Source: Agaribacillus aureus
GTDB lineage: Bacteria; Bacteroidota; Bacteroidia; Cytophagales; Cyclobacteriaceae
Length of the DNA stretch: 64,000 nt
Assembly (NCBI GenBank): GCA_030442055.1
Contig: JAUJEB010000007.1
Location: forward strand, 310,001-374,000
Direction of reading: 5' to 3'
Shown piece by piece: positions 38,201 to 45,539 of the stretch. Position 1 is the stretch's first letter. Each line of letters opens with the position of its first letter. Below the pieces are notes generated by a model. It searched no databases. It saw only the letters and a program-made list of their open reading frames with translations, and was not told the DNA's origin. A program made the position numbers and the translations under genes.

Positions 38201-41200
38201 TGGGAATAGTAGGAACTCAGATCATGACAGCTCCGGATAATTTAACCATACTTGGTGATCTGACTATTTCCAGTACTTTCAATCCGAACGGTAATACCAT
38301 CACTGTTGGTGGTGACTGGATCAATACCGGTAGTTTCCAGGAAGGAACCTCCACGGTCAACTTCAATGGTACCACCGATCAAAACGTTACCAGCGCTTCA
38401 ACGGCATTATTCTACAACTTGCAGAGTTCTAAAAGTTCAGGTTCCTTATTGCTAAATGGCAGCGTTCAGGTAACCAACCAATTAACCATGCAGGAAGGCA
38501 ATATTGACGCGCTGTCAAATACACTAACTTTAGGAACGAATGCCATTACCGAAGGAACATTAGTACATACTTCGGGAACTATCGTAGGAAAATTTGAGCG
38601 TTGGGTTAACTCGGCAGCCGGTTTCCTTTTCCCAATAGGAAGCAACAGCGACTACAGGCCTGCTACCATTTCATTCGACGGGCTTAGTGCAGGAGGTTCT
38701 TTGGTAGCTGAATTTCTGTCAGTAGCCCCCGGAACGCAGGGATTACCCTTTGATGATGCAGGATATACTGTAGAAAATGCCTTTTCGGAAGGGTATTGGA
38801 GTATCACGAACCCCAATACGATAACATTTACCACCTATGATATTGATCTTACGGGTAATGGTTTTGTAAGCTTTCCCATTAGCGCTGATACTCGCCTCGT
38901 ATCCCGGGCAACCAATGCTAATGACTGGTCGCCTAACGGAGCTCATGTCAGTGCCTCAGGAACAACGGCGCAAAGAGATAATATCGCAGCGCTGCCGCTA
39001 GAGTTTGCTTTTGGAGACAACACTAACTGTACACCTCCTTCTACTTCTGCCATATCCAGGGCAGTTGCCGGAACAAATTGCACCGATCAGACCGGAGTAG
39101 TATATCAGGTGACCAATACGCCAGGTTCTACCTACAACTGGACCGTAGCAGGTGGAGTGATCACCGATGGCCAGGGCGAAAATGCCATCACCATCACATG
39201 GGGATCTACCGGGGGCACCTATGCAATTTCTGTTACCGAAGACAATTCAGGAGCCGGCGGGTGCGGAATTGGAACAGCTGTAAATTTAGATGTTGAGGTG
39301 AATCCACTTCCTACAGGATCAATTACCGGTGATGCCTCTGTTGCTGCCGGCACTACCGGAGAAACATACTCAGTCACGGCACGACCAAATTACACCTACA
39401 ACTGGTCTATATCAGGTGGTACAATCACCTCTACAAACCCTAGTGCAACCGGCTCAGTTACGGTAGACTGGGGAGCGGCAGGTACCGGTAGCCTATCAGT
39501 GATCGCAACTAGTGATGATTGTTCCCTGGATGCTTCCGAAGTGAATCTTTCAGTGGACATTTTCCCTGTCATAGAGAGTAATGGAAGTGGTGGAGGTAAC
39601 TGGAATGCAGGATCAAGCTGGGCAGGAGGAGTAGTGCCTCAGCCTACCAATAGTGTCAGGATTATCAACAATGATGTGATTGTTTTAAATGTATCCGGAA
39701 CCATAGATAATATCATTATCACAACAAATGCTACCTTACGACAAAATGACAACAGGGTCCTCACCATTACGGGAGATTTTACTAATGACGGGCTGTTTGA
39801 CAGTAATGAAAACAACGGAAACAGAGATGTATTATTAATAACGGGGTCTGGTAGCACTTTAGATGGAACAGGTACGTTCGATATGGGGGATGATGGCACC
39901 CTTGAATTTCAAACTGCCACCACTATCTCATCAGGAGCCAATCTAACCTTTAGCGGTACCCAGCAACCCCAGGTGAGAATAGACAACGATGTTATTGTAA
40001 CAAACAATGGCGCAGTCACCATAGGCGAGGATCTGATAGGAGGCAACGCCAACGCCACCTGGATCAATGCCGCGAATGCGACTTTGACCGTAGGAGATGA
40101 TCTGCTCGCCACTGGTCAGCTCACTGCCAGCGCAACAGGAAATACCGTAGTTTACAATGGTACCACAAACGATAATATAAAAACCACCACAAATGGTCAG
40201 TATTATAATCTTACCGTTTCGGGCAGTGGCACGGAATCAGTGCAGGCAAATCTCGAAATTTTAAACAACCTCACTATAAGTAGCGGCGTGCTAAATTCAA
40301 ATGGTAACAACCTAACGGTTGGCGGTAATTGGTTAAACACTGGCAGCTTCACAGAAGGCACACAAGCTGTAACCTTCAATGGCACCGCAGATCAGACTGT
40401 TACCAATGCTTCCACTGAAATATTCCATACTTTAACGGTCAACAAAAACGGTGGCAGTTTAGTGTTAGTCAACAATGTAGACGTAACCAATACTTTAAAT
40501 TTAACCTTAGGTATTCTGAATACCCAGACCAATAGTGTACAGTTAACGTTAGGTACCAATGTTCCCAGCGAAGGTACTTTGAATCGTACTTCGGGGTATG
40601 TATTTGGCGACTTCAGAAGATGGATTAATGCAGCTTCCACAGGAACTGAATTTTTATTCCCCGTAGGAAGTGCCTCCCGCTATTTACCATTGGAAATCAC
40701 TTTTGATGCCATCACCGCCGGAGGCTCAGTCACCGCTTCATTTACAAGCACCTCTCCCGGTAATGATGGATTACCGATCATTAACGATGGCGGGAGCGGA
40801 ATTGACATTTCAAATGCATTCACTGAAGGATTTTGGACACTGACCAATGCCGACGGATTTGCAACAACACAATACGATACGGATATCACAGGAAACGGAT
40901 TTACAAGCTTTAGTTTTGATCCGTCAGGTGATACGCGGGTACTTGTCAGGCCCAATGGCATGACTAACTGGACCAGTCCTATTCCAGGTAGCCACGTGAC
41001 TGGCACAGGCGAAGAGGTGCAAAGAGATAATGTGACCACTGCTTTCCCGATTGATTTGGGGATAGGAGACATTACAAATTGTCCAACCATCTCAACTTCG
41101 CCCATCTCAGGAGATACGGAGGTATGTACGCTGGAAGGTCCCCTGGCTTATTCAATCACTAATACCGTAGGGTCCACCTATATATGGACTGTCACAGGAG

Positions 41201-43701
41201 GAACTATTCAGGAAAGTGGATCAGGGTCCTATACCGCGATGGATAATAGTATCAACATTACCTGGAGTGCCACTGGTGGTGAAAGGACGGTACAGGTAAT
41301 CGAAGAGATTAATTGTGGAGGCACGCCGGTTCAGGGCAGTCCGGTCACATTAGACGTAAATGTAAATCCCATCCCCGCAGGTTCAATAACAGGCAGTGTC
41401 AATCTACTTCAGGGAGCACTTGGGGAGGCTTATTCTATTGTTAACAGAACCGGATACAGCTATAGCTGGTCCACCTCAGACGGAACCATCGTTGGTTCTA
41501 ATACCAACAGCTCAGTTACGGTGGACTGGACCACATTAAATCCTACCGGGACGTTGACATTGACCGTTACCTATGACAATGCAGTAACCGAATGCGGAGC
41601 ACCCACAACACCAGAAGTGATCAACTTACCGGTGGCCTTCTTTTCGACCTTTGAAACTACCGCAAGTGGTGATTTTCATCAAAATACCACCTGGGTATGC
41701 AACTGCGTTCCAAATGCCAATGCAGATGTTGTCATTAAAAATGGCCATACCCTTTCCTTAATAGACAACTCTATATCTTTAGGGGATTTGGAAATAGAAA
41801 ACGGCGCTAGTTTGAATATGGCTGGCTTTCAACTCACTGTAAACCGGGATTTGATCTTTAACGGAAATCTAAATGGAAATGGGACTTTACAGTTGCGAGG
41901 AAATAACACAAACATTTCAGGTACCGGGCAAAAATTCAATGGCACCTGGCAGTTTTTAGATAATAACAAAAATATTTTGGCTGGCAGTAACCTGACACTG
42001 GGCGGACCAAATATCATTGGGTCGGGCGTTACACTTACCAATAACGGATCCATTACTTTTGAGGGAGATCTTTCAGGAAACGCTTCTTCTTCGACATTTA
42101 TCAATGCTGCAAACAGCTCAATAGATATCAAGGCCAGCATTTTGACAACCGGGAGATTGGAAGCCAATGCCAATAACAATACCGTTATTTATTCCGGCAC
42201 AGGGGTACAAGAGATTAAAAATCCATCCGGTTCCCCTTCGGGATATTATAACCTTCAGTTACTAGGCTCTGGAAATAAGAATGTAAATTCAAATCTGGCA
42301 GTGGCCCATGATCTTACAATTAATGGTGGAACGTTTGTTGGAAATACTTTTAACATCGACGTTGGGGGCGATTGGGATAATCAATCCGATTCATATACCC
42401 AGGGAACCAGTACCGTCACATTTAGCGGGTCGGGCCTTCAAAACCTGACCAACTCTAATAACTCGGAGACATTTTATAATCTTGAAATAGATAATACCAG
42501 TAATGGTCAGGGTTTGACCTTTGCATCAAATAACGTGGTCAATGTGACCAATCAACTGATCCTTACTGACGGGTTTATATCTCCCACTTCCACCGAAAGG
42601 TTAATATTGGGTTCAGCCGCTTCCGTGAATTTAAATGCGTCAGGAGGGCAGGAGAATAGTTACGTAAAAGGTGTAATGACGCACACCGTGGCCGCCACCG
42701 GTCCGACCGCAAAAATATTTCCGGTCGGGGATAATGGTGGGTATAGAAGGGCAGATATCACTGTTACCCACGACAACACTTCTTCAACCGAATATACAGG
42801 AGAATACATTACTGCAAATGCAAATACTTTAAATAGCAGCAGCGGATTACCTGATTTGGTCGAAGATATTAAAGATGTATCTCAACAGGGATATTGGAGA
42901 ATATCAAAAGCGGCGGGAGCCAATTTAACTACTGCTACAGCTACCTTTCACTACACCTCAGCCGATGCTATTTCGGATTTTAATAATCTCATTATTGCCA
43001 AGGCAGATGACGAAAATACAGCCTGGACAAAAGAGGGAGAGGGCGGAACAGGTAATATAGCCGGTACAATAACCAGCAATAGTTTCACCTCGTTTAGCAT
43101 ATTCTCTCTTGGTAATAACAACAGTGGCAGTAATCCACTTCCGGTGGAGTTGCTCAGTTTTGATGCAATTTTGGAAGACGGACAAGTATTGCTCGAGTGG
43201 AAAACAGCCTCGGAGATCAACAACGATTTCTTCGAAATCCAACGTTCTGAAAATGGCAATGACTGGACGGCAATTGGCGAAATAGAGGGTAATGGAACCT
43301 CTAATGAAATTATCAGTTATTCCTTTGTCGATGAAGATCCAATATTTGGAAAATCCTTCTATCGGTTGAAACAAGTCGATTTTGATGGACAGTTTGAATA
43401 CTCCAAGGTGGTTAGCGTTGACAATGCTTTTGTTGGAAACAGGATGCAAGTCACCTTATTTCCAAATCCGACAACCGCCAATAATATCAACTTAAGGTTA
43501 ACTACCGCCAACAAAAAGAACAAGATAAATATCCAGATGGTAGGTTCGATGGGTGACATTTATTATTCAGAATCTTTTGAACCAACTGCATTTGATAAAG
43601 ATAAGAATATTGAGATAAGAAAAACGATGACGGGAGGTATCTACATACTCATTATTGAGCAGGCCGGCGAGGTATTCAAGAAGAAGGTGATCATTTATTG
43701 A
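29251..43701 (+). CDS. Giant modular T9SS-secreted surface protein (4816 residues)
   Basis: A signal peptide (residues 1-24) is followed by seven long units starting near 29326, 31396, 33466, 35515, 37561, 39571 and 41644. A full unit has three parts: a beta-helix-like region with a GGNWNNAATWAGG start and many NNGTF / GTLDGTGTFDMDDDG strands; a segment with KFERWIN, FPLGTSS and EGYWTL; and two PKD-like/Ig-like domains (VCIN..., TYTWSVTGG, ITVDWG, GGCGAG). Unit 7 lacks the PKD pair. It is followed by an FN3-like LPVELLSFDA segment and a type A T9SS sorting domain (LFPNPTTANN ... GGIYILIIEQAGEVFKKKVIIY). It should be exported by type IX secretion and held at or released from the surface, with adhesion the likely role. 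The frame is unbroken despite the repeats. Confidence 0.9.
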   Translation: MLKKMAGFNALVILLIFQSHIVLSQIQSNGTGGGNWNSGATWQGGIAPVSGDNVIILSGDVVTLNVSRDIQNLTINSGGALNQNDNRVLTLTGNLTNNGTFTSNENNGNRDVILMTGVGSTLDGTGIFDMDDDGTLEFQSAVTILSSANLTFTGTQEPQVRIDNNVTITNNGTVTIAEDLVGGNGNSTWINAANATLNVGDDLLTTGILTASANGNTVNYNGTSDDNIKTPTSSEYWNLIVSGTQIKTVQAPLTIKNDISISSTLNPNGHNLTVEGNWLNTGSFQEGTVTVTFNGTGAQSITNATDEIFGDLTINKSNATLTINANVQVTGTLDISNCIIDMGSNTLTLGSSTAATGTLNSSTATIIGKFERWINATGVATLFPLGTSSNYNPLQITFNNLTGGSLIGEFVPSNPGSINNPPLDDGGVNINNTYLEGYWTLSRANSLTSSDYDLSLNGNGFNSFTVTDNTRVLARTSAASDWQLDGSHVSAGFSFPVARRDNMSVLSGEYTLAENNSCSFPTTSAVSGTPDVCINTTGEVYTASGTTGSTFSWEVIGGTIVGGSGTGTVLDPSIRSGVNLTNVTVDWGGSGGTGEVKVTEDNSAVGGCGAGEAKTLDIIIHPVATSAITGISSVPAGQTGVTYSVTNTSGYTYTWSVTGGPGNAIVSGQNTNTLTVDWGTTTGDFTLSVVGSEASACSPSQQAAQVDLLVSVVDVIESNGTGGGNWNNAATWAGGIIPTAGNNVRIQIGDLVTLNVSSTVNNFEIESGGTLSQNDNRVLTLTGNLINNGTFTSNENNGNRDVILMTGTGSTLDGTGTFDMDDDGTLEFQTSVTILSSANLTFTGTQEPQVRVDDDVIVTNNGTVTITQDLIGGNGNSTWINGANSTLTIGDDLLATGVLIANASGNTVNYNGDTNDNIKTPAGNEFWNLGIVGTQIMTAQANLTMLGNLTIVSTFNPNGNTVIVGGDWINSGSFQEGTSTVIFNGTAGQNLTSTTDEIFNNLTVAKNGTTLTLGNNVQVVATLDIDNCFINTSSNTLTLGSSTAATGTLNSATATIIGKFERWINATGVATLFPLGTSSNYNPLQITFNNLTGGSLIGEFVPSNPGGINNPPLDDGGVNINNTYLEGYWTLSRANSLTSSDYNLSLNGNGFNSFTVTDNTRVLARTSAASDWQLDGSHVSAGFSFPVARRNNMSVLSAEYTLAENNSCSFPTTSAVSGTLDVCINTTGEVYTVSGTTGSTFSWEVIGGTIVGGSGTGTALDPSIRSGVNLTNVTVDWGSSGGTGEVKVTEDNSAVGGCGAGEAKTLDITIHPLATSAITGISSVPAGQTGVTYSVTNTSGYTYTWSVTGGPGNAIVSGQNTNTVTVDWGTTTGDFTLSVVGSEASACSPSQQAAQVDLIVSVVDVIESNGTGGGNWNNAATWAGGIIPTAGNNVRIQTGDLVTLNVSSTVNNFEIESGATLLQNDNRVLTLTGNLINNGTFTSNENNGNRDVILMTGTGSTLDGTGTFDMDDDGTLEFQTSVTILSSANLTFTGTQEPQVRVDDDVIVTNNGTVTITQDLIGGNGNSTWINAANSTLTIGDDLLATGVLIANASGNTVNYNGDTNDNIKTPAGNEFWNLGIVGTQIMTAQANLTMLGNLTISSTFNPGVNTITVGGDWINTGSFQEGTSTVIFNGTADQNITSAFDEIFNNLTVAKNGTNLILGNNVQVVATLDIDNCFIDVQSNVLTLGSGISQLGTLTRSAPATIIGKFERWVNTGNQNNLLFPMGTGTNYNPLVVTFNNLNAGSLTAEFILENPGTLNSPPLEDNSFDLNNTYTEGYWSLTRANSLSSSDYDLQLTADGFTSFTPSSDTRIVTRLNSSSNWSVNGTHDGTGFVSPVIKRTNMTLLSAQYTIAENDNCSLPTTSAITGDDNVCINETGVSYSVTGTTGSTFTWEVTGGTIQGSGSGVNLTGITVDWGASGGVGEVRVTEDNAAVGGCGAGVPVTRSITINPVPTSAIAGSTTAIIDQTGVAYSVTGNAGYTYDWDITGGTITSPVDPDNDATGMITVTWGSTPGSGQISVVATEGTECITPQSTAAVSLDVTLLDVIESNGTGGGNWNNAATWAGGIIPTAGNNVRIQTGDLVTLNVSSTVNNFEIESGATLLQNDNRVLTLTGNLINNGTFTSNENNGNRDVILMTGTGSTLDGTGTFDMDDDGTLEFQTSVTILSSANLTFTGTQEPQVRVDDDVIVTNNGTVTITQDLIGGNGNSTWINAANSTLTIGDDLLATGVLIANASGNTVNYNGDTNDNIKTPSGNEFWNLGIVGTQIMTAQANLTMLGNLTISSTFNPGVNTITVGGDWINSGSFQEGTSTVNFNGSSSQTISSTTAEDFFNLTINKTGGTLTTSNRLTVSSTLSLEAGVLDMGANRITLGTSTASLGTLSHTAPARIIGEFERWVNTGNQTGLELPVGTSSDLREAVLTFNNLTAGSIVATFISGDPGSNGLSLDDNGTTVFNTFHEGYWKLTTANGLISTDYDADLTAGGFTSFDISTSRVLTRIASGPWTADGTHVAAIGDVAKRTNITTISSELALGDVTNCPVPATASITGDVSVCINENAVTYTAVGGLAGSTYTWTVTGGMVDGGTNTGVGLTSINVTWGAAGGSGQVTVVENNNYDPVFGCGPGPAITLDVTINPVATSAISGNTTAIIDQTGVTYSVTGNAGYTYDWDITGGTITAPVDPDNDATGMITVTWGSTPGSGQISVVATEGTECITPQSAAAVSLDVTLLDVIESNGTDGGNWNNAATWAGGIIPTAGNNVRIQTGDLVTLNVSSTVNNFEIESGATLFQNDNRVLTLTGNLTNNGTFTSNENNGNRDVILMTGTGSTLDGTGTFDMDDDGTLEFQTAVTILSSANLTFMGTQEPQVRVDDDVIVTNNGTVTITQDLIGGNANSTWINAANSTLIIGDDLLATGVLVANASGNTVNYNGDTNDNIKTPAGNEFRNLGIVGTQIMTAPDNLTILGDLTISSTFNPNGNTITVGGDWINTGSFQEGTSTVNFNGTTDQNVTSASTALFYNLQSSKSSGSLLLNGSVQVTNQLTMQEGNIDALSNTLTLGTNAITEGTLVHTSGTIVGKFERWVNSAAGFLFPIGSNSDYRPATISFDGLSAGGSLVAEFLSVAPGTQGLPFDDAGYTVENAFSEGYWSITNPNTITFTTYDIDLTGNGFVSFPISADTRLVSRATNANDWSPNGAHVSASGTTAQRDNIAALPLEFAFGDNTNCTPPSTSAISRAVAGTNCTDQTGVVYQVTNTPGSTYNWTVAGGVITDGQGENAITITWGSTGGTYAISVTEDNSGAGGCGIGTAVNLDVEVNPLPTGSITGDASVAAGTTGETYSVTARPNYTYNWSISGGTITSTNPSATGSVTVDWGAAGTGSLSVIATSDDCSLDASEVNLSVDIFPVIESNGSGGGNWNAGSSWAGGVVPQPTNSVRIINNDVIVLNVSGTIDNIIITTNATLRQNDNRVLTITGDFTNDGLFDSNENNGNRDVLLITGSGSTLDGTGTFDMGDDGTLEFQTATTISSGANLTFSGTQQPQVRIDNDVIVTNNGAVTIGEDLIGGNANATWINAANATLTVGDDLLATGQLTASATGNTVVYNGTTNDNIKTTTNGQYYNLTVSGSGTESVQANLEILNNLTISSGVLNSNGNNLTVGGNWLNTGSFTEGTQAVTFNGTADQTVTNASTEIFHTLTVNKNGGSLVLVNNVDVTNTLNLTLGILNTQTNSVQLTLGTNVPSEGTLNRTSGYVFGDFRRWINAASTGTEFLFPVGSASRYLPLEITFDAITAGGSVTASFTSTSPGNDGLPIINDGGSGIDISNAFTEGFWTLTNADGFATTQYDTDITGNGFTSFSFDPSGDTRVLVRPNGMTNWTSPIPGSHVTGTGEEVQRDNVTTAFPIDLGIGDITNCPTISTSPISGDTEVCTLEGPLAYSITNTVGSTYIWTVTGGTIQESGSGSYTAMDNSINITWSATGGERTVQVIEEINCGGTPVQGSPVTLDVNVNPIPAGSITGSVNLLQGALGEAYSIVNRTGYSYSWSTSDGTIVGSNTNSSVTVDWTTLNPTGTLTLTVTYDNAVTECGAPTTPEVINLPVAFFSTFETTASGDFHQNTTWVCNCVPNANADVVIKNGHTLSLIDNSISLGDLEIENGASLNMAGFQLTVNRDLIFNGNLNGNGTLQLRGNNTNISGTGQKFNGTWQFLDNNKNILAGSNLTLGGPNIIGSGVTLTNNGSITFEGDLSGNASSSTFINAANSSIDIKASILTTGRLEANANNNTVIYSGTGVQEIKNPSGSPSGYYNLQLLGSGNKNVNSNLAVAHDLTINGGTFVGNTFNIDVGGDWDNQSDSYTQGTSTVTFSGSGLQNLTNSNNSETFYNLEIDNTSNGQGLTFASNNVVNVTNQLILTDGFISPTSTERLILGSAASVNLNASGGQENSYVKGVMTHTVAATGPTAKIFPVGDNGGYRRADITVTHDNTSSTEYTGEYITANANTLNSSSGLPDLVEDIKDVSQQGYWRISKAAGANLTTATATFHYTSADAISDFNNLIIAKADDENTAWTKEGEGGTGNIAGTITSNSFTSFSIFSLGNNNSGSNPLPVELLSFDAILEDGQVLLEWKTASEINNDFFEIQRSENGNDWTAIGEIEGNGTSNEIISYSFVDEDPIFGKSFYRLKQVDFDGQFEYSKVVSVDNAFVGNRMQVTLFPNPTTANNINLRLTTANKKNKINIQMVGSMGDIYYSESFEPTAFDKDKNIEIRKTMTGGIYILIIEQAGEVFKKKVIIY
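31396..39570 (+). repeat. Tandem coding repeats, near-identical in DNA
   Basis: Units 2 to 5 (starts 31396, 33466, 35515, 37561, spacings 2070, 2049, 2046) share long stretches that differ at only scattered bases over roughly the first 770 bases of each unit. The second halves of unit 1 (about 30290-31390) and unit 2 (about 32360-33460) are likewise almost identical, while units 3 to 5 differ there. Units 6 and 7 are more diverged. This indicates recent duplication or gene conversion acting on part-units. Confidence 0.85.
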
Positions 43702-44180
43702 TGCTATCAACGTGTAATTTTATGTGCTATATAAGATAAATTGCGAGCAGGTTTGACATTGAATCCATTTATATAGTGTCTTGTCACCCTGCCAGGAAAA
43801 GAAAATGAGTAATCATGGTCTTGCTATGACCCTGTCTTGGTTTATGCTGGAATATTCAATATCAAGGCATTTTTTATGATACTGATAAATAATCAAAAAG
43901 AATAAGTGTTTAACCAATTATTGCACATATCAAATAAAAATTGGTTATTTAAGAGTATATCAGTCAAGTATCTTTCTGGTTTTAAACTAATAATTCTCTG
44001 TACATTTCCCGTGTAACAAACACCGGTCATTATTGCCATAAACCGGTGTCAAATTGATTAATTTCGAATTCGCTAAAACTTACCCTTTTATCTAGCCAAA
44101 TAAGCCTGCTGGCAGTTTTCCCGCCATTTGGGCTAGCCGGCGCCACTTAACCAAAAGATCAATTTTAATCATAATGAGTC
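43702..44180. other. Intergenic region with a complex hairpin
   Basis: I see no gene in these 479 bases. A long imperfect hairpin lies at 44092-44136 (CTAGCCAAAT pairing with ATTTGGGCTAG, one bulge). It is followed by GCGCCACTTAACC at 44140-44152, whose reverse complement GGTTAAGTGGCGC also occurs at 900-912. Confidence 0.45.
44092..44136. repeat. Long imperfect inverted repeat
   Basis: CTAGCC-AAAT (44092-44101) pairs with ATTT-GGGCTAG (44126-44136) with one bulged base, and enclosed GC-rich segments can pair further. It resembles a small dispersed hairpin element. No T-run follows, so it is not a classical terminator. Confidence 0.4.
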
Positions 44181-44939
44181 ATGAACCAAACACTATTTCT
44201 GAAAAAAGTAGCAGTGTCACTGTTTTCCATCAGTTTGTTTGTGCTTTTTTCAAATTCCACACTTCCAAAAGATGATGTTACCAGAAAAACATTAACACTT
44301 TCGGAATTTAAAAACATTGCGTTAAACGCCAATTACACCATTTATCTAAAGCAAACCAACAAGCAGGAAGTCACCGTCGAGGCGCTTTCCGAGATTTTCC
44401 AGTTGACGAAAATAGCCGTTAAGGATGGAACTTTAGTGGTGAATATGGAGCGGGATAAAAGTAAAAACAAAAGTCTGTGGGACAAACTTGATAAAATCAA
44501 GATTAATCCCATTATGAAGATTTATGTAAGTATGAAGGACGTCAAGGACCTGAGTGTAAACGGCGGTGGAAAAATAATCGCTGAAAACTCTATTAGTTCC
44601 AAAAACTTAAACCTTTCAGTCACCGGTTCCGGAGATATGGAAGTAGACGTCAAAGGCGAAACATTGCATACGAATATATCAGGCTCTGGTAATATAGAGC
44701 TGAAGGGTTATGCTTCTACCAACAACATTTCACTCAGCGGAAGTGGTTCTTTGCATGCCTATGAAATGAGCCTGGAAAAAAGTCAGGCTAAGGTAAGTGG
44801 GTCCGGAAGTTGCGAGATCAATGTCAGTGATGAATTGAAAGGCGAGATCTACGGAAGCGGCAACATTTCGCATAAGGGCAACACCAAGAGTGTCACCAAA
44901 AAAACCTATGGCAACGGTAATATACAGAGAGCCTATTAA
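44181..44939 (+). CDS. DUF2807 (GIN domain) secreted protein
   Basis: A 252-residue protein with an N-terminal signal or membrane segment (residues 8-26). From about residue 35 it follows the auto-transporter adhesin head GIN / DUF2807 pattern: FKNIALNANYTIYLKQTNKQEVTVEA, then regular beta-helix turns marked by SVTGSGDMEV, NISGSGNIEL, SLSGSGSLHA and KVSGSGSCEI. This family is common in Bacteroidota, is secreted, and has no defined biochemical role. It stands alone; a 17-bp perfect inverted repeat begins 33 bases after its stop codon and may limit transcription. Confidence 0.82.
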   Translation: MNQTLFLKKVAVSLFSISLFVLFSNSTLPKDDVTRKTLTLSEFKNIALNANYTIYLKQTNKQEVTVEALSEIFQLTKIAVKDGTLVVNMERDKSKNKSLWDKLDKIKINPIMKIYVSMKDVKDLSVNGGGKIIAENSISSKNLNLSVTGSGDMEVDVKGETLHTNISGSGNIELKGYASTNNISLSGSGSLHAYEMSLEKSQAKVSGSGSCEINVSDELKGEIYGSGNISHKGNTKSVTKKTYGNGNIQRAY

Positions 44940-44971
44940 AGACCATTGAGATCAAGAGTGTCTTTAATTAA

Positions 44972-45021
44972 ATTGCTTTTGCCAGGGTATATATTCAATT
45001 CAAAACCCTGGCAAAAGCAAT
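44972..45021. repeat. Perfect 17-bp inverted repeat
   Basis: ATTGCTTTTGCCAGGGT (44972-44988) and its exact reverse complement (45005-45021) flank a 16-base AT-rich spacer. No T-run follows on either strand, so it is not a textbook terminator. It lies at the truncated 3' side of the DoxX remnant, which suggests a scar of a small mobile element or a transcript-stabilising hairpin. Confidence 0.8.
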
Positions 45022-45099
45022 CTCCCTCGGGAACACCGGGGCAAAATTGCGTACCATTCAGTGAACTGCTTATCCTTAAAAATCCTGAATTCCAATACC

Positions 45100-45340
45100 C
45101 TCTCAAAGAAGAACCCTGCATACCCCCACGCTCTTAACATTTTCAATTTTGGGTCAATACAGCCGTCACACCCAATATTTTCACAACAGCCAGGGGACAG
45201 ATCAACCATCGGAGAAAACCTGTATTATCAAGAAAACCAGCCACTTGTTCACAATCAAAAAAGTACAGGCTTCCCAGAAATAAAAATATCAAAACCATGA
45301 TGGTTGTAGTGGCCCAATGAATAATTTTATTTGCGTTCAT
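45100..45340 (-). pseudogene. DoxX-family membrane protein, frameshifted and truncated
   Basis: On the minus strand from ATG 45340 a frame reads MNANKIIHWATTTIMVLIFLF... to LAVVKILGVTAVLTQN and then stops (about 45155). The next frame continues the same family pattern, PKLKMLRAWGYAGFFFE. In DoxX/DoxD-like proteins these two pieces are adjacent, so one base has been lost around 45160. After FFFE the similarity ends and the remaining two helices of the family are missing. The intact family is a four-helix inner membrane protein of about 120-130 residues. The gene is dead unless the read has a sequencing error, and even then it would be truncated. Confidence 0.7.
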
Positions 45341-45539
45341 TTTTATAATTTTGGATATAAGCCTAAATTTGAGCCATGACAATTTAAATAAATCAGGTTA
45401 TTCAACACCCAACTAAAGCTGACTGACAATACCAATTGGGTGATAGTAATTTCCTATTTTTTTAGTATCGGGCAGACGTATAATTTAAATCCTACGTTAA
45501 ATATCCATAAACTTTCGAGCGGAGGAAACGGACGTAAGT

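Noticed and set aside
29326-41644. Regular repeats considered as a CRISPR array
   Set aside because: The spacing is about 2 kb and the repeats are coding.
44946-45300. Overlapping plus-strand frames of 63 and 79 codons
   Set aside because: They run antisense to the DoxX remnant, whose family pattern is clear.
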